This document shows positions 1-10,415 of a DNA stretch of 64,000 bases, in pieces (the first letter of the stretch is position 1; each line of letters begins with the position of its first letter). The position numbers and the translations under genes are program-made. The stretch comes from Buddleja alternifolia (taxonomy: Eukaryota; Streptophyta; Magnoliopsida; Lamiales; Scrophulariaceae): contig CM033406.1 of NCBI GenBank assembly GCA_019426215.1, positions 2,619,001 to 2,683,000 of the forward strand. The letters are read 5' to 3'. A model generated the notes under the pieces. It did no database searches. It was not told where the DNA came from and was given only the letters and a program-made list of their open reading frames with translations.

Positions 1-578
1 ATATGTAACCATTAAGTAATTATAATAGCAAATAAATTTGTGAGTTTATTCTTATGATTTGCATAAACTACCAACTAGACAATATTAGTTCCACAATATC
101 ATAAGATAATAAATTTCACTAGTGAATCAAGCGTAAATTAGTTATATTTTAAATATATATATGGTTATTTGAAATCAATTGATCCATATTAATTTCACCA
201 ATCATCCTGATATTATTTCTCAATATAGCAGATGAAAATATAATTTTATACACTATATGTACGCCTATATTAATCTTCAAACAAACACATATATAAAATT
301 AAACGTCTCAAATTGCATGAACATGATCACACAAAAAATTGATAGTCACAACTCACAATACAATTTATGTGCTATTATAATTGTTGTCGATCTTACTATT
401 AGAAGGCATTAATAACATTCCAAGCTCTCCAAAGCGCTATTTATGCCAAAATTTTCCTTGGATGGGAGCGAAGGCAATTTCATGCACATTGAGTTGAAGT
501 ACAAGCTCAAACCATTTCAATTGAAAAGGCTAACAAGGAAATATTTGAGAGTTTGAAACTAATATCCAATCCATGTAG

Positions 579-929
579 TTGGATGAGATGGTGAAGTCTC
601 TGCCCAAGCCTCTAGAATCAATAGTAAGTACTACAAAATATCTGACTGCAACACCTTGCAGAGAGCTTCTAGCGACATTGGGATTTATCATTTGGATGAG
701 GAATCATATAAGCTTGTGGTTACAAAAGATAACAGACTTCCAGGTGTTTGATGAAATGCCTTTCAAAGAATTCAACCCACCAAGGATAATGGAAGTTGGT
801 GTCAAGGTGCTCGATGAAATGCCAATAAAAGAATTCGAGGAACCAATGGAGATAGGATCTGATACCAAGATATTTAATGAAATCCCCGTTAAAGATTTCA
901 ACGAACAAAGTAAAAGAGAACCTGTTTGA
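579..929 (+). CDS. Hypothetical ORF with short FDE-P-KEF repeats, copy 1
   Basis: A 116-codon ORF of unrecognised family. Its C-terminal half holds three spaced repeats of a motif like (V/I)(F/L)(D/N)E(M/I)P(F/I/V)K(E/D)F, at about residues 51-61, 75-85 and 97-107. Two further degenerate versions (LFDELSDRK and GFDDVSVEEF) follow at about 930-990 in another frame, which suggests a frameshift near 915-930 cut a longer repeat protein. It may be an exon or relic of the unknown gene that continues past 3245. The start is simply the first ATG in frame; no splice model is supported. Confidence 0.3.
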   Translation: MDEMVKSLPKPLESIVSTTKYLTATPCRELLATLGFIIWMRNHISLWLQKITDFQVFDEMPFKEFNPPRIMEVGVKVLDEMPIKEFEEPMEIGSDTKIFNEIPVKDFNEQSKREPV

Positions 930-1067
930 TGAATTGTCTGACAGAAAACGTGGGTTTGATGATGTGTCTGTGGAGGAATTCAGAAAAAGGAAGGACTAAG
1001 AAGGTAGGTGGCAATCTAGTGGAAAAATCGGAATCTTATAACCAAGCTATGGAGGAAGAAAATAAAG

Positions 1068-1331
1068 TTGTATGCTAACCCACCCAAGACAACCTCTAAG
1101 TTGATTGTGATGAGTAAAGATGAAAAAACATGGAAAATCATCGAAGAAAACTTCGAGGGACAGCTTACTAATGGGACAATCTCCTTGCGTAATCATCGTG
1201 GTAGTTTAATTGTCTTTTTAATAATTGATCCCGGTGGAGATATTATTCATAAATGGAAAGTGCGATTGTTTAGCTCTTCCGATTATGATATTGGCCTTGA
1301 ATGCTTGAGTTGTGGGAATTCTAATTTCTAA
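1068..1331 (+). CDS. Hypothetical ORF, copy 1, possible exon of the unknown host gene
   Basis: An 87-codon ORF with no family I recognise. The protein is mixed hydrophobic and charged, has a GGDIIHKW stretch and ends in a short Cys-containing tail. It lies 140 bp after the FDE-P-KEF ORF and in the same order in both tandem copies, so the pair was duplicated together. The leading ATG sits inside TTGTATGC, with no evidence that it is used. It may be an exon or pseudogene piece. Confidence 0.25.
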   Translation: MYANPPKTTSKLIVMSKDEKTWKIIEENFEGQLTNGTISLRNHRGSLIVFLIIDPGGDIIHKWKVRLFSSSDYDIGLECLSCGNSNF

Positions 1332-1485
1332 TGACTTGTACAATTTGCTTTCTTGGTGCTCACAATTGATTCTAGTATTGTGGGGCTTCTTACATCAAAG
1401 AACTACCTCTAGGAAAATCAAGTGACAAAGTGATTACAGGCTTCTTAAGGACATTTAATATAACCAACAAATATGTAATTATACC

Positions 1486-1673
1486 AAAGATATGTTAGTT
1501 TAGTGGTATCCACTTCATGTGAGAGGTCCAGAGTTCGAATCCACACTGCTACAAGTTGTGGCTCCTCCCTCATTTACGGAGTTAGATAGAGTTTTTATGG
1601 TTCAGGACTATCAACTTGAGTTTGTCAAACTAGATATTTAGGCTATCCATTTCGTCTTGAATTAAAAAAAATA
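1486..1673 (+). mobile_element. tRNA-derived SINE
   Basis: An internal RNA polymerase III promoter is visible. An A-box matching TRGYNNANNGG lies at 1496-1506 (TAGTTTAGTGG), and a B-box containing GTTCGAATCC lies at 1531-1542. The tRNA-like head is followed by about 120 bp of unrelated body and an A-rich tail (ATTAAAAAAAA, about 1662-1671). There is no full tRNA cloverleaf and no CCA or terminator, so it is not a tRNA gene. The tail abuts the start of tandem copy 2. Copy 2 has no SINE at its own end. Confidence 0.75.
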
Positions 1674-2257
1674 TATATGTAACCATTAAGTAATTATAAT
1701 AGCAAATAAATTTGTGAGTTTATTCTTATGATTTGCATAAACTACCAACTAGACAATATTAGTTCCACAATATCATAAGATAATAAATTTCACTAGTGAA
1801 TCAAGCGTAAATTAGTTATATTTTAAATATATATATATGGTTATTTGAAATCAATTGATCCCTATTAATTTCACCAATCATCCTGATATTATTTCTCAAT
1901 ATAGCAGATGAAAATATAATTTTATACACTATATGTACGCCTATATTAATCTTCAAACAAACACATATATAAAATTAAACGTCTCAAATTGCATGAACAT
2001 GATCACACAAAAAATTGATAGTCACAACTCACAATACAATTTATGTGCTATTATAATTGTTGTCGATCTTACTATTAGAAGGCATTGATAACATTCCAAG
2101 CTCTCCAAAGCGCTATTTATGCCAAAATCTTCCTTGGATGGGAGCGAAGGCAATTTCATGCACATTGAGTTGAAGTACAAGCTCAAACCATTTCAATTGA
2201 AAAGGCGGCTAACAAGGAAATATTTGAGAGTTTGAAACTAATATCCAATCCATGTAG

Positions 2258-2608
2258 TTGGATGAGATGATGAAGTCTCTGCCCAAGCCTCTAGAATCAA
2301 TAGTAAGTACTACAAAATATCTGACTGCAACACCTTGCAGAGAGCTTCTAGCGACATTGGGATTTATCATTTGGACGAGGAATCATATAAGCTTGTGGTT
2401 ACAAAAGATAACAGACTTCCAGGTGTTTGATGAAATGCCTTTCAAAGAATTCAACCCACCAAGGATAATGGAAGTTGGTGTCAAGGTGCTCGATGAAATG
2501 CCAATAAAAGAATTCGAGGAACCAATGGAGATAGGATCTGATACCAAGATATTTAATGAAATCCCCGTTAAAGATTTCAACGAACAAAGTAAAAGAGAAC
2601 CTGTTTGA
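2258..2608 (+). CDS. Hypothetical ORF with FDE-P-KEF repeats, copy 2
   Basis: The tandem duplicate of the ORF at 579-929, 116 codons, differing by two amino-acid substitutions (V to M at residue 5 and M to T at about residue 40). It keeps the same three in-frame FDE-P-KEF repeats and the same downstream frame break, so the break pre-dates the duplication. Confidence 0.3.
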   Translation: MDEMMKSLPKPLESIVSTTKYLTATPCRELLATLGFIIWTRNHISLWLQKITDFQVFDEMPFKEFNPPRIMEVGVKVLDEMPIKEFEEPMEIGSDTKIFNEIPVKDFNEQSKREPV

Positions 2609-2746
2609 TGAATTGTCTGACAGAAAACGTGGGTTTGATGATGTGTCTGTGGAGGAATTCAGAAAAAGGAAGGACTAAGAAGGTAGGTGGCAATCTAGTG
2701 GAAAAATCGGAATCTTATAACCAAGCTATGGAGGAAGAAAATAAAG

Positions 2747-3010
2747 TTGTATGCTAACCCACCCAAGACAACCTCTAAGTTGATTGTGATGAGTAAAGAT
2801 GAAAAAACATGGAAAATCATCGAAGAAAACTTCGAGGGACAGCTTACTAATGGGACAATCTCCTTGCGTAATCATCGTGGTAGTTTAATTGTCTTTTTAA
2901 TAATTGATCCCGGTGGAGATATTATTCATAAATGGAAAGTGCGATTGTTTAGCTCTTCCGATTATGATATTGGCCTTGAATGCTTGAGTTGTGGGAATTC
3001 TAATTTCTAA
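2747..3010 (+). CDS. Hypothetical ORF, copy 2
   Basis: Duplicate of the ORF at 1068-1331 with an identical 87-residue translation. Unlike copy 1, it is followed within about 250 bp by the next ORF of the same strand (from 3245). Copy 2 is therefore probably the one in its original context and copy 1 the derived duplicate. Confidence 0.25.
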   Translation: MYANPPKTTSKLIVMSKDEKTWKIIEENFEGQLTNGTISLRNHRGSLIVFLIIDPGGDIIHKWKVRLFSSSDYDIGLECLSCGNSNF

Positions 3011-3560
3011 TGACTTGTACAATTTGCTTTCTTGGTGCTCACAATTGATTCTAGTATTGTGGGGCTTCTTACATCAAAGAATAAAAAATATGGAGTTTCA
3101 AGGTCGATATTAGGTTGTTTGTTCTGTAAAAATATTTTAGAAGTGGAGCACAAAAACTGGGGTAGATCAAACTTTGTCATTTTAATTATTTGGCACCACC
3201 ATATGAGGTCTATTTGGTTATGAGTTGGAAGGAGAATTTAGAAAGTGATCATTTATAATATGCCCACTCTTGGTAAAAGCTGGAAAATGATTGTACTTTT
3301 TAAAGAATCTAATCATACAATACAGGTTTCAAATGACGGAGTTTCAGAGAAAGAGATTTGGCAATGGCTCACACTTGTAAACAATGATTTTCACCTAAAC
3401 GTTGTGCGGATGCTACTGTCAATAGAAGTTAAAAAGCTTGGTCTAGGAGGTCATCTATTGACGAGCAATGTACTGGGGCGGGTTGAGGCATTGCAAGTGG
3501 GTTCTTTCGGGATTTGTTTTCAGCTGGAGAATGAAGAAACGAAAGAACAATATTACGTTC

Positions 3561-4642
3561 TGTTGGATCAAAACTTCACAATTGTATCAAAAAGCTAATA
3601 TCAAAGAAGGATTATATCGAGGCGAGAGAGAACTCTCTATCCTTAACGCTAAATTGTTCCGCCTAGGTGGTACGGGTTTATGCAACAAACGTCCCAAGAT
3701 ACAACGATGTACGTTCTAAAATCGAAACCACTTCAATTTTAGAACAACCGAACTTAGGCAACTCGAACTTTTGAGAGAGAATATATGAGAATGAGAGAAG
3801 ATATAAGCAATGAAATGCTTGGTGTGTCTTTCCATTCAGCTGGATGGGGCTTTATATAGCCTCCAAAATCATCCAAAATTAAATAGGGGCAATGAATTAC
3901 CTTCAATTCTGAGTTGAAATAGCAGAATAGTTTCTGCTGCCAACGTTCGAACGTTGGCCCCTCAACGTTCGAACGTTGGCTTGTAACAGCAAAAACCAAC
4001 GGTCAGAACCAACGTTCGAACGTTAGGGGTGTAACGTTCGAACGTTGGGTCTTCTAGAAGGATAATTCAGAATAAAAAAAAGTAGTCAACAATTTTATTC
4101 AGGCCCAATTTAATTTAAACCCAATTTTGGTTGATGGATCAAGAGGTTATTTGTGGAATTAATTTTCTCCAAAAAATTAATTATCTTGCAAGCCCAAGCC
4201 CAAGCCCAGGCCCATGACCCCTTATCCTCGACCCGGACCCGGTCCCGATCCCGAGCCCGAATCTGGTCCTGTCCGGGCGGGCAGACGGATAGCGGCGCGC
4301 GCGTGTGGTGAACCGAACTATGGCTAGGTCCTTTTCCCTCACAAAGCCCACAAAAATCTTATGACCCAAGGGGCCAATCCTTAGTCTTAAGGCAATGGTT
4401 TATCAACCATTCCAAACTTTGATCCATATCCAATGTGGGATAACCCACTTCAAACACCTAACTTTAGCACTTAATTTCTCATTCGTTTTTAACCCGATTT
4501 GAGAATTCGAAATGCTAAACTTATCTACTCGGAATGTAGATTAATATTATTCAATAATATTTTGTATCCCAGATACTTACGGTGTTCGAATTTCTCATGC
4601 AAAAGTCGTGTCCAACACACTTTATATGCATAAAATCCAACA
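3561..4642 (-). repeat. Copia LTR (3' LTR in element sense), 1082 bp
   Basis: Begins TGTTGGAT and ends CCAACA, the usual TG...CA LTR ends, and is bounded by the target duplication on the left and the polypurine tract on the right. It contains a GC-rich block (about 4190-4300) and a cluster of AACGTTCGAACGTT palindromes. Confidence 0.93.
3940..4046. repeat. Cluster of four AACGTTCGAACGTT palindromes in the LTR
   Basis: Perfect 14-bp palindromes lie at 3942-3955, 3964-3977, 4011-4024 and 4033-4046, and the first extends to an 18-bp palindrome. Each holds two AACGTT (ACGT-core) sites around TTCGAA. The other LTR keeps one intact copy (9833-9846) and decayed versions (9855-9868 and about 9799-9812) and is shorter here. 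These may be promoter or enhancer motifs, or simply RNA or DNA hairpins; the function is inferred only. Confidence 0.7.
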
Positions 4643-5202
4643 ATCCCCCACACGAATGAAATTAATGCAATGCATGATCTCAAGAGTTCAAACGAGAATT
4701 TATCACATCAGAAGAGGTAGCTTTTGGCTTTGAACCTTTCTTAGTGAGATATCATCGGATTTACTAGGCTCACCAATGAACTTGATGTCTTGAATTGGTC
4801 AACCGTTCGTGTAAAACCAGACAATGATATTCGCATGATAAATTCTTAGTTGCTTCAGTTCTCACTATTGGGTTCATTGGCCGTGACACCCATTATTGAA
4901 TTCATAAATGTTTACATTTTTACTCAATATTGAGGCAGCCTACACCTCACGCTTACATTGGTGATCTCCTATTTAAGAGTATTCTACCATACCCCACTTC
5001 ATTTTCATGACATTATAGGAATCATTAAAAGTTCCAAACTTAGCCTTTGCTACATTTGTAGGATGCACTTCTTTATCCTAGGAAATGGGTTTGGAGTTTA
5101 AACTCCTAAGTGTTATACTGAATTTTCACAACTTAGTTGTCCCATTGAACCATGATCTTGGGATCTCCATTCAATATGGTTGGGTCACCGCTGTGTCCAT
5201 TA

Positions 5203-7056
5203 TTAAATTGTAGACTTTAATCTCATTCCTCTTGATAGGCAGTATATTTGATCTCCAGGCAATCCTTTCGTCAAAGGATCTGCAATATTCTCCTTTGATT
5301 TCACATAATCAATGGAAATAATCCCGTTAGAGATCAACTGCTTAATGATATTATGCCTACGATGAATATGTCTACTACTCTGAGCCCTCCCAATTGCCGA
5401 CATACATGCCCAATGAATCAAAATCGGAGGCACAGGTTTTTCCCAACAGGGAACATCTTCTAAGAAATTTCTTAGTCACTCAGCTTCTTCACCAGCTTTA
5501 TGTAAAGCTATGAATTCTGATTCCATTGTGTTACATGTTATGCAAGTTTGCTTAGAAGATTTCCACGACACTGCTCCTCCACCAACGGTAAATACATACC
5601 CAATTGTGGATTTAGAGTCGTTCGTGTCAGATATCCAATTAGCATCACTGTATCCCTCTATTACGGCTGGATATCTTGAGTAGTGTAATCCATAATCTTT
5701 AGTATACTTTAAATACTTAAGAACTCTAGTTAAAGCATTCCAATGCTCTACACTAGGATTACTCGTGAACCTACTCAACTTGCTCATAGAATAAGATAGA
5801 TCAGGGTGAGTACAGTTCATGATATACATCAAACTCCCAATGACCCTAGCATATTCTAACTGCGATACGGGTTCACCATGGTTCTTGCGTAGATGAACGC
5901 TCAAGTCCACTGGCCTCTTGACTGGTGCACTGTCGCTCGGAAGAAACCTTTCCAAAACCGTCTCAACATAATGAGATTGCGATAAGACTAGTCCTTCAGA
6001 AGTCCTCAGGATATTAATCCCTAAGATGACTTCTGCAAGTCCCATATCCTTTATGTCAAAGGTCTTCTTTAACATTCCTTTAATATTCATGATGATTTCA
6101 TGATTACTACCCATTATCAACATGTCGTCTACATATAGACACACTATAACGTATGCGTTATGTGTTTGTCTAACATACACGCATTTATCACTCTCGTTGA
6201 TATTGAATCCATTTGATAACATCATGCTATCAAATTTTTCATGCCACTGCTTTGGCGCTTGTTCAAGTCCGTATAACGACTTTACAAGTTTACACACTTT
6301 CTTCTCCTTTCCAGGAGCAACATACCCCTCGGGTTGTTTCATGTATATTTCTTCATCTAATTCTCCGTTCAGAAACGCAGTCTTAACATCCATTTGATGT
6401 ATCTCAAGGTTATGCAACGCGGCAATAGCGATGAATAAGCTTATGGATGTTATTCTCGTTACCGGAGAATAAGTATTGAAAAAATCAAGACCTTCCGTTT
6501 GTCGATATCCTTTGACTACCAAATGGGCCTTATACTTATCAATAGTTCCATCAGTTTTATACTTTCTTTTCAGAATCCATTTATAGCCTAAAGGCTTACT
6601 TCCCTTTGGAAGATCAACCAACTCCCAGGTATAGTTGTGCAAAATAGACTCGATTTCACTATTGATAGCCTCTTTCCAGAGTTGAGCATCTGGACCGGAC
6701 ATAGCTTCCTTAATCGTTCTTGGTTCCCCTTCTAATGTATATGATACAAAATCAGGACCAAATGATTTTGGAACTCTTGCCACGTCCCCGGGATTAGAAC
6801 TACTCGTAGACTCATCAAATGTCCTTTTAAGTGGAACTTGCTCGTTTCTTTCCTTACTTGGAAACACATCCTCGAAAAATGAAGCATTTCTAGATTCCAT
6901 GATAGTACCTTCATGAATCTTAGATATTTTTAATTTATGTACCAGAAATCGATAGGCGCTACTATTAAGTGCATAACCTATGAATATGCAGTTAATAGTT
7001 TTAGGCCCTATCTTAACTTGTTTGGGTTTAGGTATTTCTACCTTAGCCAAACACCC
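5203..7056 (-). pseudogene. Copia reverse transcriptase and RNase H (broken)
   Basis: The open stretch 7050-5476 holds the copia RT core, with the catalytic YVDD motif ([11 protein letters not shown]) near the middle. It is followed by the RNase H region, whose conserved [15 protein letters not shown] block corresponds to the usual SRSSAEAEY site. A TGA at 5476-5478, at a position normally Trp (AEW-L), interrupts the last part. The C-terminal section to 5203 contains the typical ENIADPLTKGL motif. At 7057-7059 another TGA replaces an expected Trp just upstream. Confidence 0.9.
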
Positions 7057-7836
7057 TCAAACTTTGAGGTACTTGTAAGAAGACTTTTGACATTTCCAAA
7101 GTTCGTACAGAGTCTCACTCCTACTTTTGTGGGGAATCTTGTTAAGAATATAATTGGCGGAGAGGATCGCCTCCCCCCACAAATTCTGCAGTAATCCAGA
7201 ATTTAACAACATCACATCCATCATTTCTTTGAGAGTGCGATTCTTGCGTTCAGCAACGCCATTTGATTAAGGTGAGTATGATGCCGTCGTTTGATGAATA
7301 ATTCCAGAGTTGGTACAAAATTCATCAAAAGGCGCTCCGTATTCTCCACCTCTATTACTTTGGATAGCTTTTATCCTTTTTCAAGTTGATATTCAACTTC
7401 CATTTTGTAATGTGTAAACACTCCAAGCGCTTCGTCTTTACTTCTTAGGTAAATACACATAACAATATTTTGTGCAATCATCTGTGAATGTAATGAAATA
7501 CTTTTTCCCACCTCTAATTTGCACAAACTTCAAATCACAAATGTCACTTTGAATAAGTTCTAGAGGTACGGTGTTTCTTTCCACTGAAGGAAACAGTTGT
7601 TTGACTAGTTTTGCCTCAACACAAATTTCACATTTATGTTCATTTTCAACTTTAAAAGTTGGTAATAAGTTCAAGTTGATCAATCTTCGAATAGTATTAT
7701 AATTTACATGTCCTAATCTAACATGCCACAAATTAGAATACTCAAACAAATAAACAGAATTCTCAATACTTTTATTGCTTTCATTTTCAATTACAACAGA
7801 GTGGATTACATTTATTACATTTATCTTGAAAAGGCC
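7057..7836 (-). pseudogene. Copia GAG-pre-integrase and integrase (broken)
   Basis: The open stretch 7749-7438 has the pre-integrase LWHVRLGHV motif, the zinc-binding Cys pair (CEICVEAK) and the start of the catalytic core ([15 protein letters not shown]). A one-base insertion near 7440 and a one-base deletion near 7350 shift and restore the frame. The rest of the core follows (GGEYGAPF, then SNGVAERKNRTL with its catalytic Glu). A TAA at 7267-7269 replaces the usual Gln before SNGVAE. Confidence 0.85.
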
Positions 7837-8322
7837 CTACTCAAGGTAACCTTTTCCTACGTAAAATCCTCTCTTTGTTAAAGAAAATCTATCAGTCTCG
7901 AAGACTATCTTGAACCCATTCTTAACCAAAGCCGAACCGAATACCAAATTCTTGCGAATCTCTGGAACATGCAGAACTTCAGTCAATGTCAGCTCTTTGC
8001 CTGAAGTCATCTTCAGCACAACTTTCCCCATTCCAACCACTAGTGACGTGGCTGAGTTTCCCAAAAACAATCTTCGTCCCTCAGCTGGGGAATAGGACGA
8101 GAAAGCATCTCTGTCAGAACAGATGTGGCGAGTAGCCCCAGTATCTATGAACCACTCCCTCGGGTTGTCCACCAGATTCGCTTTGAACACAACGAAAGTG
8201 AGATCAAGATCAGTTAGATCGATCGGCACCTGGTGGTCAGACAGATCGTCGATCATCTCATTGATGCCCTCGACTTGATTCTTGCCTGGTTCTGCACTTG
8301 ATTCTTGCCTTTGTTCTGATTC
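7837..8322 (-). pseudogene. Copia aspartic protease region (open but flanked by stops)
   Basis: Contains the retropepsin active site as [12 protein letters not shown] (catalytic Asp in DTGA) and the downstream hydrophobic ILxxVLHVPE-type stretch ([14 protein letters not shown]). It is bounded by TAA at 8323-8325 and TAG at 7837-7839, both one transition from Gln codons. It lies in the same frame as gag and RT, as expected for a single copia polyprotein. Confidence 0.85.
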
Positions 8323-9366
8323 TTACCAGAACCTTGCCCTTGAGACTTTTTTCTTGGGCTCTTTGCAGTCTCTAGCCCAATGATCAGGTTGGCCACAGTT
8401 GTAACAGCTGTCTCCCTGTTTCAACTTTCCTTTCTTTTTCTGGGAGTTTCCTTTAGACTTCCCTTGAAACTTACTTTTCCGGTTTGAGCTTTCCGAAATC
8501 TCTGCAATGTTAGCCATCGCCTGCACAAGAGGCCTCTTGTCAGAAACCCGGTTGTCTTCCTCAATTTTGAGTCGGACGACCAAGTCTTCTAAACTCATCT
8601 CCTTTCGCTTGTGCTTTAAGTAATTCTTGAAATCTCTCCAAGACGGCGGTAACTTCTCAATGATAGAAGCTACTTGGAAAAATTCACTCAAAGCCATGTC
8701 CTCAGCATGAACTTCATGAATAATTAGCTGAAGCTCTTGGACTTGACTTGTCACGGACTTAGTGTTGAAGTCTAAGAACTTTGCGACCACGAACTTCTTC
8801 AGTCCAGCGTCCTCAGTTCTATACTTCTTGTCCAGCGCCTCCCAGAGGCCTTTAGCGGTCTTAACCGACAGATAGACACTGTAGAGTGAATCGTCTAACC
8901 CGCTTAATATGTAATTCCTACAAAGAAAATCACTATTATGCTAGGTATCAGATTCCACCCTCAGTTGGTTGTCGGTTGAGTCCTCGGGGACATAAGGAGC
9001 ATCCTCCCTTAAGAACCTCGCTAGGTTCAGAGTGGTGAGGTAGAACAGCATATTCTGTTGCCACCTTTTGAAGTCAGCCCTGCTGAACTTCGACGGCCTT
9101 TCAGCCTGAGCCTGTATAACCAGATTAGCCATTGGAACAAATGGAGGGACCGGAGCAGAGCCAGAACAGGAACCAGGGCCCAGCCCTGAACCAGAATCTA
9201 GCCCGACACCCTCATTAGAGCCAACGCCAAAACCGGAGCCAGGACCCAGCCCTGAACCTGAACCAAAACCAGAACCTCCACCGGAGCCAATACTGAGACC
9301 AAGATTAGCACCCGGTCCAAGACCAAAATCAAGAGTAGCACCATCACCATCTCTCACATTAGCCAT
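8323..9366 (-). pseudogene. Copia gag with Gly/Ser-rich N-terminus and zinc knuckle (broken)
   Basis: The likely start is the ATG at 9366, about 50 bp after the LTR. The N-terminus is a long Gly/Ser/Pro-rich tract (about residues 10-75) ahead of the UBN2-type gag domain (FSRADFKRWQQNMLFYL). TAG at 8941-8943 replaces a Trp (TGG to TAG). The remainder is open and carries a CCHC knuckle ([14 protein letters not shown]) near its end. Confidence 0.85.
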
Positions 9367-9399
9367 TTGAACAAGTGATAGCTTTTGAACAACTAAAAA

Positions 9400-9539
9400 C
9401 AAATTTAGCGTTAAGCTTGTTGGATCAAAACTTCACAATTGTATCAAAAAGCTAATATCAAAGAAGAATTATATCGAGGTAAGAGAGAACTCTCTATCCT
9501 TAACGCTAAATTGTCCCGCCTAGGTGGTACGGGTTTATG
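9400..9539 (-). promoter_or_regulatory. Putative copia transcription start and self-complementary primer-binding site
   Basis: In element orientation the sequence next to the 5' LTR end reads AG CTTAACGCTAAATTTG (9417-9400), with no TGGTATCAGAGC-like match to initiator tRNA. Its CTTAACGCTAAATT is perfectly complementary over 14 nt to AATTTAGCGTTAAG inside the LTR (9512-9499), 83 nt upstream. A TATA-like CATAAA lies at 9539-9534, about 25 nt before that segment, and a CA (YR) step precedes it. A transcript starting at 9512 would begin with the complementary sequence. The complementarity is seen directly; the start site and priming role are inferred. Confidence 0.5.
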
Positions 9540-10415
9540 CAACAAACGTCCCAAGATACAACGTTATACGTTCTAAAATCGAAACCACTTCAATTTTAGA
9601 ACTACTGAACTTTGGCAACTCGAACTCTTGAGAGAGAATATATGAGAATGAGAGAAGATATAAGCAATGAAATGCTTGGTGTGTCTTTCCATTCAGCCGG
9701 AGGGGGCTTTTTAAAGCCTCCAAAATCAGCCAAAATTAAATAGGGGCAATGAATTACCTTCAATTCTGAGTTGAAACAGCAGAACAGTTTCTTCTACCAA
9801 CACTCGAACGTTGTCTTGTAACAGCAAAAACCAACGTTCGAACGTTAGGGGTGTAACGTTCGAACATTGGTCTTCTAGAAGGATAATTCAGAATAAAAAA
9901 GTGGCCAACAATTTTATTCAGGCCCAATTTTGGTTGATGGATCAAGAGGTTATTTGTGGAATTAATTTTCTCCAAAAAATTAATTATCTTGCAAGCTCAA
10001 GCCCAAGCTCATGACTCGAGGCCCGTGACCCGAGACCCGATCCCGAGCCCAGTCCAGGTGGACGGCGACGGCGCGCTTGGTGAACCGGACCATGGCTAGA
10101 TCCTTCCCCCTCACAAGGCCCACAAAAATCTTATGACCCAAAGGGCCAACCCTTAGTTTTAAGTCAATGGTTTCTAAACCATTCCAAACTTTGATTCATA
10201 TCCAATGTGGGATAACCCACTTCAAACACTTAACTTTAGCACTTAATTTCTCATTCGTTTTTAATCCGATTTGAGAAATTCGAAATGCTAAACTCATCTG
10301 CTCGGAACATAGATTAATATTATCCATTAATATTTCGTATCCCGGATACTTACGGTGTTCGAATTTCTTATGCAAAAGTCGTGTCCAACACACTTTATAT
10401 GCATAAAATCCAACA
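9418..10415 (-). repeat. Copia LTR (5' LTR in element sense), 998 bp
   Basis: Same TGTTGGAT...CCAACA ends as the partner LTR at 3561-4642. It is shorter mainly because it has lost part of the palindrome cluster and of the GC-rich block. It is followed on the right by the second copy of the target duplication (10416-10420). Confidence 0.93.

Larger units (their letters stand above)
1..3081. repeat. Tandem segmental duplication, two copies of about 1.4 kb
   Basis: Positions 1-1401 recur at 1675-3081. I count about seven differences (small indels in an AT run, a GGC insertion near 2206, a few substitutions), so identity is near 99.5% and the duplication is recent. Homology ends at about 1401 in copy 1 and 3081 in copy 2. 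Copy 2 runs on into the rest of the host ORF, while copy 1 is followed by about 270 bp of unrelated sequence that includes a SINE. Copy 1 may extend left of the window. Confidence 0.95.
3561..10415 (-). mobile_element. Ty1/copia LTR retrotransposon, degenerate, atypical primer-binding site
   Basis: The LTRs are 3561-4642 (3' LTR in element sense) and 9418-10415 (5' LTR). The purine-rich tract GTGTGGGGGA abuts the 3' LTR at 4643-4654. Domain order on the minus strand is gag with zinc knuckle, protease, integrase, reverse transcriptase and RNase H, which is the copia order. All domains lie in one frame across 9366-5203, apart from a compensating pair of single-base indels near 7345-7440. The frame carries six nonsense codons, all one transition away from Gln or Trp codons. 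The LTRs differ by about 5% plus an 84-bp length difference, so this is an old, non-functional copy. Confidence 0.95.

Noticed and set aside
1486..1560. tRNA gene
   Set aside because: A- and B-box are present but no complete cloverleaf, and a SINE body with A-rich tail follows.
6122..6397. Plus-strand ORFs within the minus-strand copia RT
   Set aside because: Antisense shadows of the polymerase gene.
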